DNA of 64,000 nt from Neoaquamicrobium microcysteis (GTDB taxonomy: Bacteria > Pseudomonadota > Alphaproteobacteria > Rhizobiales > Rhizobiaceae): contig NZ_VSZS01000061.1 in assembly GCF_008180155.1 (NCBI RefSeq), forward strand, positions 186,001 through 250,000, in the 5' to 3' direction. A model generated the notes under the pieces. The model saw nothing but the letters and a program-made list of their open reading frames with translations, was not told the DNA's origin and did no database searches. Numbering within the stretch: position 1 is the first letter of the stretch; each line of letters opens with the position of its first letter. A program made the translations under genes and the position numbers. Shown here one piece after another: positions 53,477-61,760 of this stretch.

Positions 53477-54064
53477 CTACCGCACCTCGTAACCCACTTC
53501 CTCGGCCCCGTGGCACAGCACGCGCCAGAAGCTGCGCGCAAACGTGCGAAACACGTAGAGATTGAAGCGGCTCGGGCCCGTCCTCTGGATTTGCGCCAGT
53601 ATGTCGTGGTGCATCGTCGCCCTTCCCGAACCGACGGGAAAGGCATCCGACGAGAAATCGAGCGCGAAGAATTTCGCCAGCACCCATTCTGCCCGTTCGC
53701 CTTCTAGGCGAATGGCGGTGCGCCCGTGCGACAGGTCCGTCACCGTGCCGTTCTCGATGCCGAGCGCGTCGCGCAGCGTTTCGGCCAGGCCCTCGGCTGC
53801 GTCCGTCAGCAGCCATTTTCGCGGGCCGATGCCGAAGCCCGAGCGGTCGCCTGTAACCACTCCTCCGCCCGGATGATGGGGCAGCGACAGGCCGGTCACG
53901 CGCTCGATGGCGCCGGCCAGTGCCGCTTCCCGGCCGGGCCACGCGGTTGCCTCGACGATGGAGCCCGGTTGCGGCAGCGAGATTTTCACGCCCGTCCCGT
54001 CGGCGAAGTTGCCGTGCGAGCCGGGCACGTAGGCGTCACCCAGTGGAGACATCTGCTCAACCAT
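53477..54064 (-). CDS. soxG: Sarcosine oxidase gamma subunit
   Basis: The gamma subunit of heterotetrameric sarcosine oxidase, 195 residues. It has a GcvT-like fold related to the C-terminal part of the alpha subunit and helps close the large internal folate cavity. Recognisable features are VEATAWPGREAALAGAIERV, GFGIGPRKWLLTDAAEG and VTDLSHGRTAIRLEGE, then FNLYVFRTFARSFWRVLC. ATG 54064 lies before the soxA stop, an 8-base overlap, so the two are translationally coupled. It is the last gene of soxB-soxD-soxA-soxG. Confidence 0.92.
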   Translation of the reverse strand: MVEQMSPLGDAYVPGSHGNFADGTGVKISLPQPGSIVEATAWPGREAALAGAIERVTGLSLPHHPGGGVVTGDRSGFGIGPRKWLLTDAAEGLAETLRDALGIENGTVTDLSHGRTAIRLEGERAEWVLAKFFALDFSSDAFPVGSGRATMHHDILAQIQRTGPSRFNLYVFRTFARSFWRVLCHGAEEVGYEVR

Positions 54065-57053
54065 GCATGCGGCTCCCTTCGGGATCGAACATGTGGTGGC
54101 TCACGATCTCCACCGGCCCGAACCGCCCGCGCAGCGGGTCGGAAATGTGTGCGCGCGTGCCGTGGCGCGACGTGCCGCCCTTCACCAGCGCCAGCGCGAC
54201 GTACCTGCCCAGAGCCGGCGAAAAGCAGTTGGCCGTGACGTGGCCGATCGAGCCGTGCGGATCGTCTGGCGGCTGCTTCCCTTCCACGATATGCGCGCCA
54301 TTGGCGATGGCGCGATTGTCGAGCGAGACGAGGCCGACCAGTTGCAGCCTTTCGGGCGACGCGAGCCCCTCCCGGTCCATCATCGCCGAGCCGATGAAAG
54401 GCTTCTTCTTGGAAAGCATCCAGCCGAGATGCAGGTCGCGCGCCGTCGTCCGCCCGTCGATCTCCGAGCCGGTGACATGCCCCTTTTCGATGCGCAGCGT
54501 GCCCAGAGCTTCCAGTCCGTAGGGCACGATGCCGAACGGCTTGCCGGCTTCCATCAGCGCTTCCCACATCGCCAGCCCGTGGCCCGCGCCGCAATAGACC
54601 TCGTAGGCCAGTTCGCCGGAGAAGGAGAGCCGGCAGATCGTCACCGGTATGCCGTCGATTTCACCGCGCACGATGCCCATGAAGGGCAGCATCTCGTTGT
54701 CCACGCCGGTTCGCGCCACGCAGGCGGCCAGAACGTCGCGCGCCTTCGGTCCCGCCACGGCTGCGCCCGCCCACTGGTCGGTGACGGAGGTGAGGTTCAC
54801 CCGCAAATCCGGCCACACCACGTCGAGGAAATATTCCAGATGCTGCATCACCTTGCCGGCATTGGCGGTGGTGGTGGTCATCAGGAACTCATGCTCGCCA
54901 AGCCGCCACGTCGTGCCGTCGTCGAAGGCCAGCCCATCCTCGCGCAGCATCAGTCCGTACCGCGCCTTGTTGACCGGAAGCGAAGAGAAGACGTTGGTGT
55001 AGACGCGGTCGAGGAACGCGGCCGCATCCGGCCCCTGAACGGCGATCTTTCCCAGCGTCGAGACATCCACGATGCCGACCCCGGCGCGCACGGCCGCTGC
55101 CTCCCGCGCATAGGCCTGCTCGACCGTCTCCCCCGGCTGGCCGTAGATTTGCGGCCGAAACCACAGCCCGGCCGCCAGCATCCGCGCCCCGCGCTCGATA
55201 TGCCAGTCGTGCATCGGCGTCAGCCGCTCCGGCCTCAGCTCGCCGTGCCGTTCGGCCGCGAGCGACCCCAGCGAAACGGCCGAATAGGGCGGGCGGAAGC
55301 GCGTCGTGCCCACCTGAGGTATCGTCCTGCCGGCGGCATCCGCCATGATGGCCAGCCCCGGCACGTTGGACGTCTTGCCCTGGTCGGTCGCCATGCCCAA
55401 CGTCGTGTAGCGCTTGAGGTGCTCGACCGACACGAAGCCCTCGCGATGCGCCAGCCGCACGTCCTCCGCCGTAACGTCGTGCTGGAGGTCGACGAAAGCC
55501 TTGCCCTTCGCCCTGATCTCGAACACCGGCGCAGGCGTCACGTCGAGGTCCGGCCCGCCGGCCTGCGGCGGCTTGCTGGCTGCGGGCGTTGCGCCCACCG
55601 CCGCCGCTCCGGCCGCCAGCCCCTGCGCGATCGCTTCCTGCGTGGTGAACGCGCCCGTGAACGAACCCGCGCCGACCCAGCCTCCCGTCGGCTCCGGCGG
55701 CAGAAACGCCTGCAGCCGCTCGTCCCAGCGCGCGGCCGCTCCAGCCTGGCTGGCAAGGTGGATCGCCGGCGACCATCCGCCCGAGACGGCGAGGCAATCC
55801 GCCTCCACCCGCCGCGCCGCGCCCGAAAGCGCGCCGCTCGCGGCGTCGAACCGCCGGATGGTAATCTGCCGGAGACGCTGCCTGCCTGCCGTGTCCACCA
55901 CCGCATGGCCGGTCAGGTGCTCCGCGCCCGTTTCCCGCGCCAGCTTCGACGCGGCGGCCGAAACCTGCGCCCTTACATCCACGATCGCGGCGATCGTCGC
56001 GCCGGCCCGGTGCAGCGCGGCGGCTGCGCGGTAGGCGCTGTCGTTGTTGGTGAACACCGCGATCCGCCCGCCCGGCAGCACGCCATATTCGGCCGCGTAT
56101 CGCCCTGCCGCCCTCGCCAGCATAACCCCCGGCCGGTCGTTGCCGGGAAACACCAACGGCCGCTCCAGCGCGCCCGTGGCCAGCACCACCTTGCCGGCCC
56201 GGATCGACCAGTGGCGATGGCGCGGCTCGCCCCTGGCGCGGCTGGCCTTGTGGTCGGTCACTCGCTCCAGCGCGGCGATCGTGTTGCCGTCGTAAATGCC
56301 CCACACGGTCGTGCGCGGCAGCAGCCGGACATTGTCCAGCCCCGCCAGTTCCGCGACCGCTTCATCGGCCCACCGTTCGGCGGGCGCATCGTCTATCGTT
56401 TCGCCGCTCCACCGCGCCGCGCCCCCGAAAAGCGGTTCCTGCTCGGCCAGCATCACGCGCTTGCCGCTCGCCGCTGCCGCCTTTGCGGCCATCAGACCGG
56501 CCGGGCCGGAACCGACGACGAGAACGTCGCAGAACGCGTTCATCTTCTCGTAGCGGGCCGCATCCTTGGCGTCTCCCGCCCGCCCTAGGCCCGCCGCGCG
56601 CCTTATGAACCACTCGCACAGCATCCAGAAGCGCGTGCCCTTCAGCGGCCCCACCACCGGCCCCATGAAGGTCTTGTAGTAGAAGCCGGCCGAAAACAGC
56701 CCCCCGAAAAGCCCGTTAACCGCCCCCAGGTCGAAGCCCAGAGACGGAAACCGATTCTGGCTTTCCACCACCAGCCCGTCGAATATTTCGATCTGCGTCG
56801 CAGGCACGTTCGGCTCGCGCGCCTGGCCGTCGATGACGGTGACGAGTGCGCAGGGTTCGTCCACGCCGGCCGCAAAGACGCCGCGCGGCCGGTGATATTT
56901 GAACGACCGGCCCACCAGCGTCACCCCGCCCGCCAGCAGCGCCGACGCCAGCGTGTCGCCAAGGTGCCCCGTCATCGGCTTGCCGTCGAAGGTGAAGCGG
57001 ATCGTGCGCGCGCGGTCGATGCGGCCGCCTGCCGCCGTGCGTCGGGGGCTCAT
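54057..57053 (-). CDS. soxA: Sarcosine oxidase alpha subunit
   Basis: The large subunit (998 residues) of tetrameric sarcosine oxidase, which oxidises sarcosine to glycine and transfers the methyl group to tetrahydrofolate as 5,10-methylene-THF. An N-terminal Fer2_4-like domain (RFTFDGKPMTGHLGDTLASA, without a cluster-binding Cys set) is followed by the NAD-binding flavodomain with DVLVVGSGPAGLMAAKAAAA and VVLATGALERPLVFPGNDRP, and a central region ending VPGLAIMADAAGRTIPQVGT. The C-terminal half is a GcvT/GcvT_C folate domain (VGIVDVSTLGKIAVQGPDAA, LSFSGELAYEVYCGAG). ATG 57053 overlaps the soxD stop (ATGA). Confidence 0.95.
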   Translation of the reverse strand: MSPRRTAAGGRIDRARTIRFTFDGKPMTGHLGDTLASALLAGGVTLVGRSFKYHRPRGVFAAGVDEPCALVTVIDGQAREPNVPATQIEIFDGLVVESQNRFPSLGFDLGAVNGLFGGLFSAGFYYKTFMGPVVGPLKGTRFWMLCEWFIRRAAGLGRAGDAKDAARYEKMNAFCDVLVVGSGPAGLMAAKAAAASGKRVMLAEQEPLFGGAARWSGETIDDAPAERWADEAVAELAGLDNVRLLPRTTVWGIYDGNTIAALERVTDHKASRARGEPRHRHWSIRAGKVVLATGALERPLVFPGNDRPGVMLARAAGRYAAEYGVLPGGRIAVFTNNDSAYRAAAALHRAGATIAAIVDVRAQVSAAASKLARETGAEHLTGHAVVDTAGRQRLRQITIRRFDAASGALSGAARRVEADCLAVSGGWSPAIHLASQAGAAARWDERLQAFLPPEPTGGWVGAGSFTGAFTTQEAIAQGLAAGAAAVGATPAASKPPQAGGPDLDVTPAPVFEIRAKGKAFVDLQHDVTAEDVRLAHREGFVSVEHLKRYTTLGMATDQGKTSNVPGLAIMADAAGRTIPQVGTTRFRPPYSAVSLGSLAAERHGELRPERLTPMHDWHIERGARMLAAGLWFRPQIYGQPGETVEQAYAREAAAVRAGVGIVDVSTLGKIAVQGPDAAAFLDRVYTNVFSSLPVNKARYGLMLREDGLAFDDGTTWRLGEHEFLMTTTTANAGKVMQHLEYFLDVVWPDLRVNLTSVTDQWAGAAVAGPKARDVLAACVARTGVDNEMLPFMGIVRGEIDGIPVTICRLSFSGELAYEVYCGAGHGLAMWEALMEAGKPFGIVPYGLEALGTLRIEKGHVTGSEIDGRTTARDLHLGWMLSKKKPFIGSAMMDREGLASPERLQLVGLVSLDNRAIANGAHIVEGKQPPDDPHGSIGHVTANCFSPALGRYVALALVKGGTSRHGTRAHISDPLRGRFGPVEIVSHHMFDPEGSRMHG

Positions 57054-57313
57054 ATACGGTCTCCGCGCGCGGGCGCGACCGACGATATCTCGTGCGTCAC
57101 GGTGTTGCGGATGACGACGACATGCGCGCGGCAACCCCCTGCGTGCTGCCAGAACTCGCGATGCGGCCCGGCCTCGTTCGACCGCTCGTAGACATATTCA
57201 TGCCAGGCCGCCGCATCCGCCGAGGCGGGGTCCGGCCGCGTCCGGGTCGCGTCGCCCTGGTAGGTGAACTCCGACACGTCGCGCGGGCCGCAATAGGGGC
57301 AGGAAATCAGCAT
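57050..57313 (-). CDS. soxD: Sarcosine oxidase delta subunit
   Basis: The 87-residue delta subunit. It binds a structural zinc ion; the CPYC motif at residues 5 to 8 and the H-x3-C arrangement in EFWQHAGGCRAHVVV supply the usual Cys3His set. RDVSEFTYQGDA and HEYVYERSNEAGPHREFWQH are family-typical. GGGAG precedes ATG 57313, and its stop overlaps the soxA start. Confidence 0.95.
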   Translation of the reverse strand: MLISCPYCGPRDVSEFTYQGDATRTRPDPASADAAAWHEYVYERSNEAGPHREFWQHAGGCRAHVVVIRNTVTHEISSVAPARGDRI

Positions 57314-57367
57314 GGGCGCGCAACTCCCTCTCCTGCAACCAGGGTGATTGGCGAAGTCCTGTGTGAC

Positions 57368-57418
57368 GGCCGATCTCCCCCCTTGTGGGGGAGATGTCCG
57401 GCAGGGCAGAGGAGGGCA
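57368..57418. repeat. Rhizobial-type intergenic palindrome in the sox operon
   Basis: ATCTCCCCC, loop CTTGT, GGGGGAGAT (57372-57394), enclosed by GCCG and CCGGC and followed by AGGGCAGAGGAGGG, fills the space between soxB and soxD. The form matches short dispersed palindromes I know from Mesorhizobium-type genomes. Lying inside an operon, it may reduce read-through or stabilise the soxB message. Confidence 0.7.
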
Positions 57419-57449
57419 ACGTAGAGCGGGAACATTTGCAAGCTTGTCA

Positions 57450-58712
57450 TCAATGCAGCCTGGGCGTTGCGCCCTGGCCCTTCTCGTCTATGAGGATGCC
57501 GCGCTGGAAGCGGTCGAGCGTGAAGGCGGCGCTGAGCGGGTGCTGCTCGTCGCGCGCGATGGTGTGCGCGAAGCAGTAACCGGAGGCCGGCGTCGCCTTG
57601 AAGCCGCCGTAGCACCAGCCGCAGTTGAGATACATGCCGGGCAGGGGGCCTGTGGTGATGATGGGCGATCCGTCCATGGACATGTCCATGATGCCGCCCC
57701 ACGAGCGCAGCAGGCGAACGCGCGAGAAGCCGGGGAACATGGCGACGAACTCGCTGGCGACTTCCTCCACCACCGGCAGGTTGCCGCGCTGCGCATAGGA
57801 GTTGTACCCGTCGATGTCGCCGCCGAACACCAGTCCGCCCTTGTCAGACTGCGAGGCGTAGAGGTGGCCCGCGCCGAAGGTGACGACCGTGTGCAGCACC
57901 GGCTTCAGCGCTTCCGACACGAAAGCCTGAAGCACGTGGCTCTCGATAGGCAGGCGTTCGATGCCCGCAAGCTTCATCACGCGCCCCGTCGACCCGGCAA
58001 CCGCGACGGCCACCTTCCCGGCGCGGATTTCGCCGCGCGTGGTCGATACGCCCACGATCCGGTCGCCCTCGCGCAGGAAGCCCGTTACCTCGCAGTTTTC
58101 GATCATGTCGACGCCGCGCCGGTCGGCCGCCCTTGCATAGCCCCATGCGACGGCGTCGTGCCGCGCGGTTCCGGCGCGCGGCTGCAGCAGCCCGCCGATG
58201 ATCGGGAAGCGCGCGGAACCCGACACGTCCAGCCCCGGCACCAGCCTGCCCACGGCCGCCGCTCCGACGATCAGCTCGGCGTCGATTCCCTCGTGGCGCA
58301 TCGCGTTGCCGCGCCGCGCGAAGTCGTCCAGCTGCGAGGGCGTATGTGCGAGGTTCAGAACCCCGCGCTGCGAGAACATGACGTTGTAGTTCAGCTCGTG
58401 CGAGAGGTTTTCCCACAGCTTCATCGAGTGCTCGTAGAAGCGCGTGTTTTCCGGCAGCAGGTAGTTCGAGCGGATGATCGTGGTGTTGCGGCCGATATTG
58501 CCCGAGCCGAGATACCCCTTTTCCAGCACCGCCACATTGGTGATGCCGTGTTCCTTGGCCAGGTACCAGGCGGTGGAAAGGCCGTGCCCCCCGCCACCGA
58601 TGATGACGACGTCATAGGCCGGCTTGGGCTCGGGCTTTCGCCAAGCCGGCTTCCAGTCCCGGTTTGCGGACAACGCGTTCTTGAGCAGCGATAGTGCGGA
58701 ATACTCAGCCAT
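57450..58712 (-). CDS. soxB: Sarcosine oxidase beta subunit
   Basis: The 420-residue beta subunit, which carries the sarcosine-oxidising flavin site. The N-terminal Rossmann motif is YDVVIIGGGGHGLSTAWYLA, and GNIGRNTTIIRSNYLLPENT is the beta-subunit hallmark. The His in RAGTARHDAVAWGYA is at the covalent FMN attachment site at the alpha/beta interface. C-terminal LNCGWCYGGFKATPASGYC is also conserved. ATG 58712 starts the sox operon; the 136-base gap to soxD holds a palindromic repeat. No glyA, purU or folD lies with it in this window. Confidence 0.95.
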   Translation of the reverse strand: MAEYSALSLLKNALSANRDWKPAWRKPEPKPAYDVVIIGGGGHGLSTAWYLAKEHGITNVAVLEKGYLGSGNIGRNTTIIRSNYLLPENTRFYEHSMKLWENLSHELNYNVMFSQRGVLNLAHTPSQLDDFARRGNAMRHEGIDAELIVGAAAVGRLVPGLDVSGSARFPIIGGLLQPRAGTARHDAVAWGYARAADRRGVDMIENCEVTGFLREGDRIVGVSTTRGEIRAGKVAVAVAGSTGRVMKLAGIERLPIESHVLQAFVSEALKPVLHTVVTFGAGHLYASQSDKGGLVFGGDIDGYNSYAQRGNLPVVEEVASEFVAMFPGFSRVRLLRSWGGIMDMSMDGSPIITTGPLPGMYLNCGWCYGGFKATPASGYCFAHTIARDEQHPLSAAFTLDRFQRGILIDEKGQGATPRLH

Positions 58713-58862
58713 GGTCTCCAGCCGGGTGGAAGGATCGTCCCTGCGCCAAGCTATCGGGCCGCATGGTTCGCCAAGGCAAATTTTGCGCCATGGGCTTTCG
58801 CCCCGCCGACCTCTCGTCTCTCCTCATGGCCGTCTTGCCGCGTCCGCCGCGCTCGCCTATCA

Positions 58863-61256
58863 ATGGCCGCCAACCTTTCAACGGAAATCCCGCCGCGCAT
58901 GATGCAGCCGGTCCATCGCCTTTCGCGTCTGCTTTCTCGTGTGCTTCTGGTCATGGCGGCGGTGCTCGCACTGTCGTCGCCGGTCCTGTCGCAGACGGCG
59001 GCCGACGATACGCGCATCGCCACGGCGCGCGGGGCGGGGCCGGAGGTCGTCGCCCAGCAGCGCGACAGGATCGGCAACATCGAAAAACAGGCCGACCAGC
59101 TTGCCCGCAGGATGCAGTCCGGGGCGCAGGACGACGCGATACTGGTCGAGGTGCGCAATGCGCTGGAGGAACTGTCGCGCGAGCTGCTTGCCAGCGGCGT
59201 CGCGTTCCGTCCCCGTCTGACGGCCATCAACAACCGGCTGGACGAGATCGGCCCGCCACGTGCCGACGGCGAAGCGCCCGAACCGCCGGCCCTGACGGCG
59301 GAGCGCCAGAGCCTCATAGACGAAAAGGCCGATATCAACGCGCTGCTCGGGCAGGCCGAAACGCTGTCTCTGCGCGTCAACGGCATGGTCGAGGAGATCG
59401 TGCGCATCCGTCGCGACCTGTTCGCCAACACGCTGTCGCGGCGCTACGACATCTCGGTCGCGATCTCCCCGCGCGTCGTGGACGATCTGGCGGCCGAAAA
59501 CCGAAAGCTCACCAACGCCCTTTCGTCGTGGGGCCGGTTCCTCATCAATTTCAAGCTGTCGGCCGTTCTTGCCGCCACGTTCTACGCGCTGCTTGCCGCC
59601 TCGATCCTGCTCATCGGCGGGCGCAGGCTGCTGGGCACGCTCTATTCGCCGGACCCCACCGTCGAGCAGCCCTCATATCTCAGCCGCCTGTCGGTGGCGT
59701 TCTGGTCGACCCTGCTGCCCTCGGCTGCCGTGGCCGTGTTCCTCGCGGCCACCTACTTCTTCTTCAACTATTACGGCCTACTGCGGCGAGACATCGCCCA
59801 GCTCATGGTCACGCTGTTCAATGTCATCGCAACGGTGTTCTTCATCTACCGGCTGGCTGCGGCGGTCTTTTCTCCCCGCCTGCCGGAGTGGCGATTGCTG
59901 CCCGTCAGGACGAGCACCGCGCGCGTGCTGTTCTGGCTGGTCTGCCTGACGGCGCTTGTATCGGGGCTGGATTTCGTCACCAGCAAGGTCACGGAGGTGA
60001 TGGCCTCGCCGCTGTCGCTCACCGTCGCAAAGAGCTTCTTTGCCACCATTATCGTCGGCGTGCTCATCATCGTCATCGGGCTGCAGCGGCCGTTTACCGA
60101 CGAGGCCGGCAACGCGCGCGGGTGGAGCCCGCTGTTCCGCGCAGCCATCCTCATCCTCGGCGGCGTCACGGTCGTCTCCGCTCTGCTGGGCTATATCGGC
60201 CTTGCGCGCTTCATCGCCCAGCAGATCGTCGTCACCGGCGCGATACTCGCGACGATGTATATCGGCTACCTTTCGGCCGGCGCGATTTCGGAGGAGGGCG
60301 GCTTCATCAACACGGGCTTCGGCAAGAGGCTCGACAAGCGCTTCAACTTCGATGAGACGACGGAAGACCAGCTCGGCCTGCTCTTCTCGGTCCTCATCAA
60401 CGTCCTCGTTCTCGGCATCGGCATCCCGCTGATTTTCCTGCAATGGGGCTTCCAGTGGGGCGACATCCAGTCGTGGACCTACAACATGATGACGGAGATC
60501 AGGATCGGGTCCATCTCGATCTCCATCATCGGCATTCTCACGGGCATCTTCATTTTCCTCGTTGGCTACGTCGCCACCAGAGGATTCCAGCGCTGGCTCG
60601 ACGGCAAGGTCATGGCGCGCGGGCGGGTCGATGCCGGCGTGCGCAACTCCATCAGCACCGCGGTCGGCTATGCGGGCATCGCGCTTGCGGCGCTGCTCGG
60701 CATATCGGCGGCGGGCATCGACCTGTCCAACCTCGCGCTCGTCGCCGGTGCGCTGTCGCTGGGCATCGGCTTCGGCCTCCAGAACATCGTCAACAACTTC
60801 GTCTCGGGGCTGATCCTGCTGGCCGAACGCCCCTTCAAGGTGGGCGATTCGATCGAGGCCAGCGGCACCAAGGGCACCGTGCGCAAGATCAGTGTGCGCG
60901 CCACCGAGGTCGAGACCTCGCAGCGTCAGACCGTCATCCTGCCCAACTCGCTGCTCATCAATGCCGCCGTCGGCAACTGGACCCACCGCAACCGCACCGG
61001 CCGCGTCGACATACCGGTGGTCGCATCCTCCGAAAACGATGCGCGCCACGTCCATGCCCTCCTGCTGGAAATCGTCAGGCAGCAGCCGGGCATCCTCAAG
61101 AATCCCGAGCCGCAGGTGGCGTTTACCGGCTTCGACGGCGCGACGCTCAATTTCGAGGTCCGCGCCGTGCTGCCCGACATCACCAGCAGGCTCGCTTTCA
61201 CCAACGAACTGCGGTTCGAGATCGCCGAACGCTTCAAGACGGAGGGTATCGCCTGA
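58863..61256 (+). CDS. MscS-family mechanosensitive channel with DUF3772 domain
   Basis: A 797-residue inner-membrane channel of the large MscS/MscK-like type. The signal peptide (VLLVMAAVLALSSPVLS) is followed by a periplasmic coiled-coil-like region with DUF3772 (about residues 120 to 190), then about ten helices. The MscS core lies at about 590 to 790: pore-lining GALSLGIGFGLQNIVNNFVS with the Gly/Ala packing pattern and NIVNNFVSGLILLAERPFKV, then the beta domain GTKGTVRKISVRATEVET and ILPNSLLINAAVGNWT. It would release solutes on sudden dilution, which fits a locus that handles betaine-like osmolytes, but that link is speculative. Confidence 0.92.
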   Translation: MAANLSTEIPPRMMQPVHRLSRLLSRVLLVMAAVLALSSPVLSQTAADDTRIATARGAGPEVVAQQRDRIGNIEKQADQLARRMQSGAQDDAILVEVRNALEELSRELLASGVAFRPRLTAINNRLDEIGPPRADGEAPEPPALTAERQSLIDEKADINALLGQAETLSLRVNGMVEEIVRIRRDLFANTLSRRYDISVAISPRVVDDLAAENRKLTNALSSWGRFLINFKLSAVLAATFYALLAASILLIGGRRLLGTLYSPDPTVEQPSYLSRLSVAFWSTLLPSAAVAVFLAATYFFFNYYGLLRRDIAQLMVTLFNVIATVFFIYRLAAAVFSPRLPEWRLLPVRTSTARVLFWLVCLTALVSGLDFVTSKVTEVMASPLSLTVAKSFFATIIVGVLIIVIGLQRPFTDEAGNARGWSPLFRAAILILGGVTVVSALLGYIGLARFIAQQIVVTGAILATMYIGYLSAGAISEEGGFINTGFGKRLDKRFNFDETTEDQLGLLFSVLINVLVLGIGIPLIFLQWGFQWGDIQSWTYNMMTEIRIGSISISIIGILTGIFIFLVGYVATRGFQRWLDGKVMARGRVDAGVRNSISTAVGYAGIALAALLGISAAGIDLSNLALVAGALSLGIGFGLQNIVNNFVSGLILLAERPFKVGDSIEASGTKGTVRKISVRATEVETSQRQTVILPNSLLINAAVGNWTHRNRTGRVDIPVVASSENDARHVHALLLEIVRQQPGILKNPEPQVAFTGFDGATLNFEVRAVLPDITSRLAFTNELRFEIAERFKTEGIA

Positions 61257-61360
61257 ATGGAAACCCGTTCAGCCTCCGTTCAGCATGCAATGGTGTATAA
61301 GGTGTGCGACAGGACGGACATCTCCGTTCGCCAGAAGCCGCAAGCGGCGGGAACAGGGCT

Positions 61361-61627
61361 ATGAAGACTTTTGCTATCGCGTTCGGTGCAGCCTTCCTTT
61401 CTTCGGTGGCGTTCGCCTCGGCGGCCACCGTGAAGAACCTGGATGGCGAGAGCCACACGCTGGTCGTCAGCGAGGGCGGCAGCCAGTCCGAGGTCAGCGT
61501 GGGTGCGGGCGAAACCATCGACATCTGCGCCGACGGCTGCTTCATCACCTTGCCCAACGGCGACCGGCAGGTGCTTACCGGCACCGATACGCTGGAGATC
61601 GAGGGCGGCGTCGGCCGGATTTTCTGA
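61361..61627 (+). CDS. Small secreted protein of unknown function
   Basis: An 88-residue exported protein. The signal peptide MKTFAIAFGAAFLSSVAFAS is cleaved near ASA-ATVK. The mature part, about 66 residues, is mainly beta strand: KNLDGESHTLVVSEGG, then VGAGETIDICADGCFITLPN with two cysteines four apart, then TLEIEGGVGRIF. I recognise similar short proteins in alphaproteobacteria but know no function. ATG 61361 is the first in-frame start that gives a signal peptide. It lies between the MscS channel and FAD/GcvT gene 3. Confidence 0.75.
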   Translation: MKTFAIAFGAAFLSSVAFASAATVKNLDGESHTLVVSEGGSQSEVSVGAGETIDICADGCFITLPNGDRQVLTGTDTLEIEGGVGRIF

Positions 61628-61760
61628 CCGGCCGATCTGCCCCTGATGGCAACGGCGCGGCGCTGGTCGCGCCTCTTTCCGGCGATGTCGCAAACAGGCT
61701 TCGCCCGCGCATCGCCGCCGCCTTATAGTCTGCCCGCAAATCATCGCGGAGCAGCAGGCA

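Noticed and set aside
58713-58862. Glycine riboswitch or other leader RNA upstream of soxB
   Set aside because: The 150 bases before soxB show neither the glycine aptamer pattern nor a terminator-like hairpin near the start.
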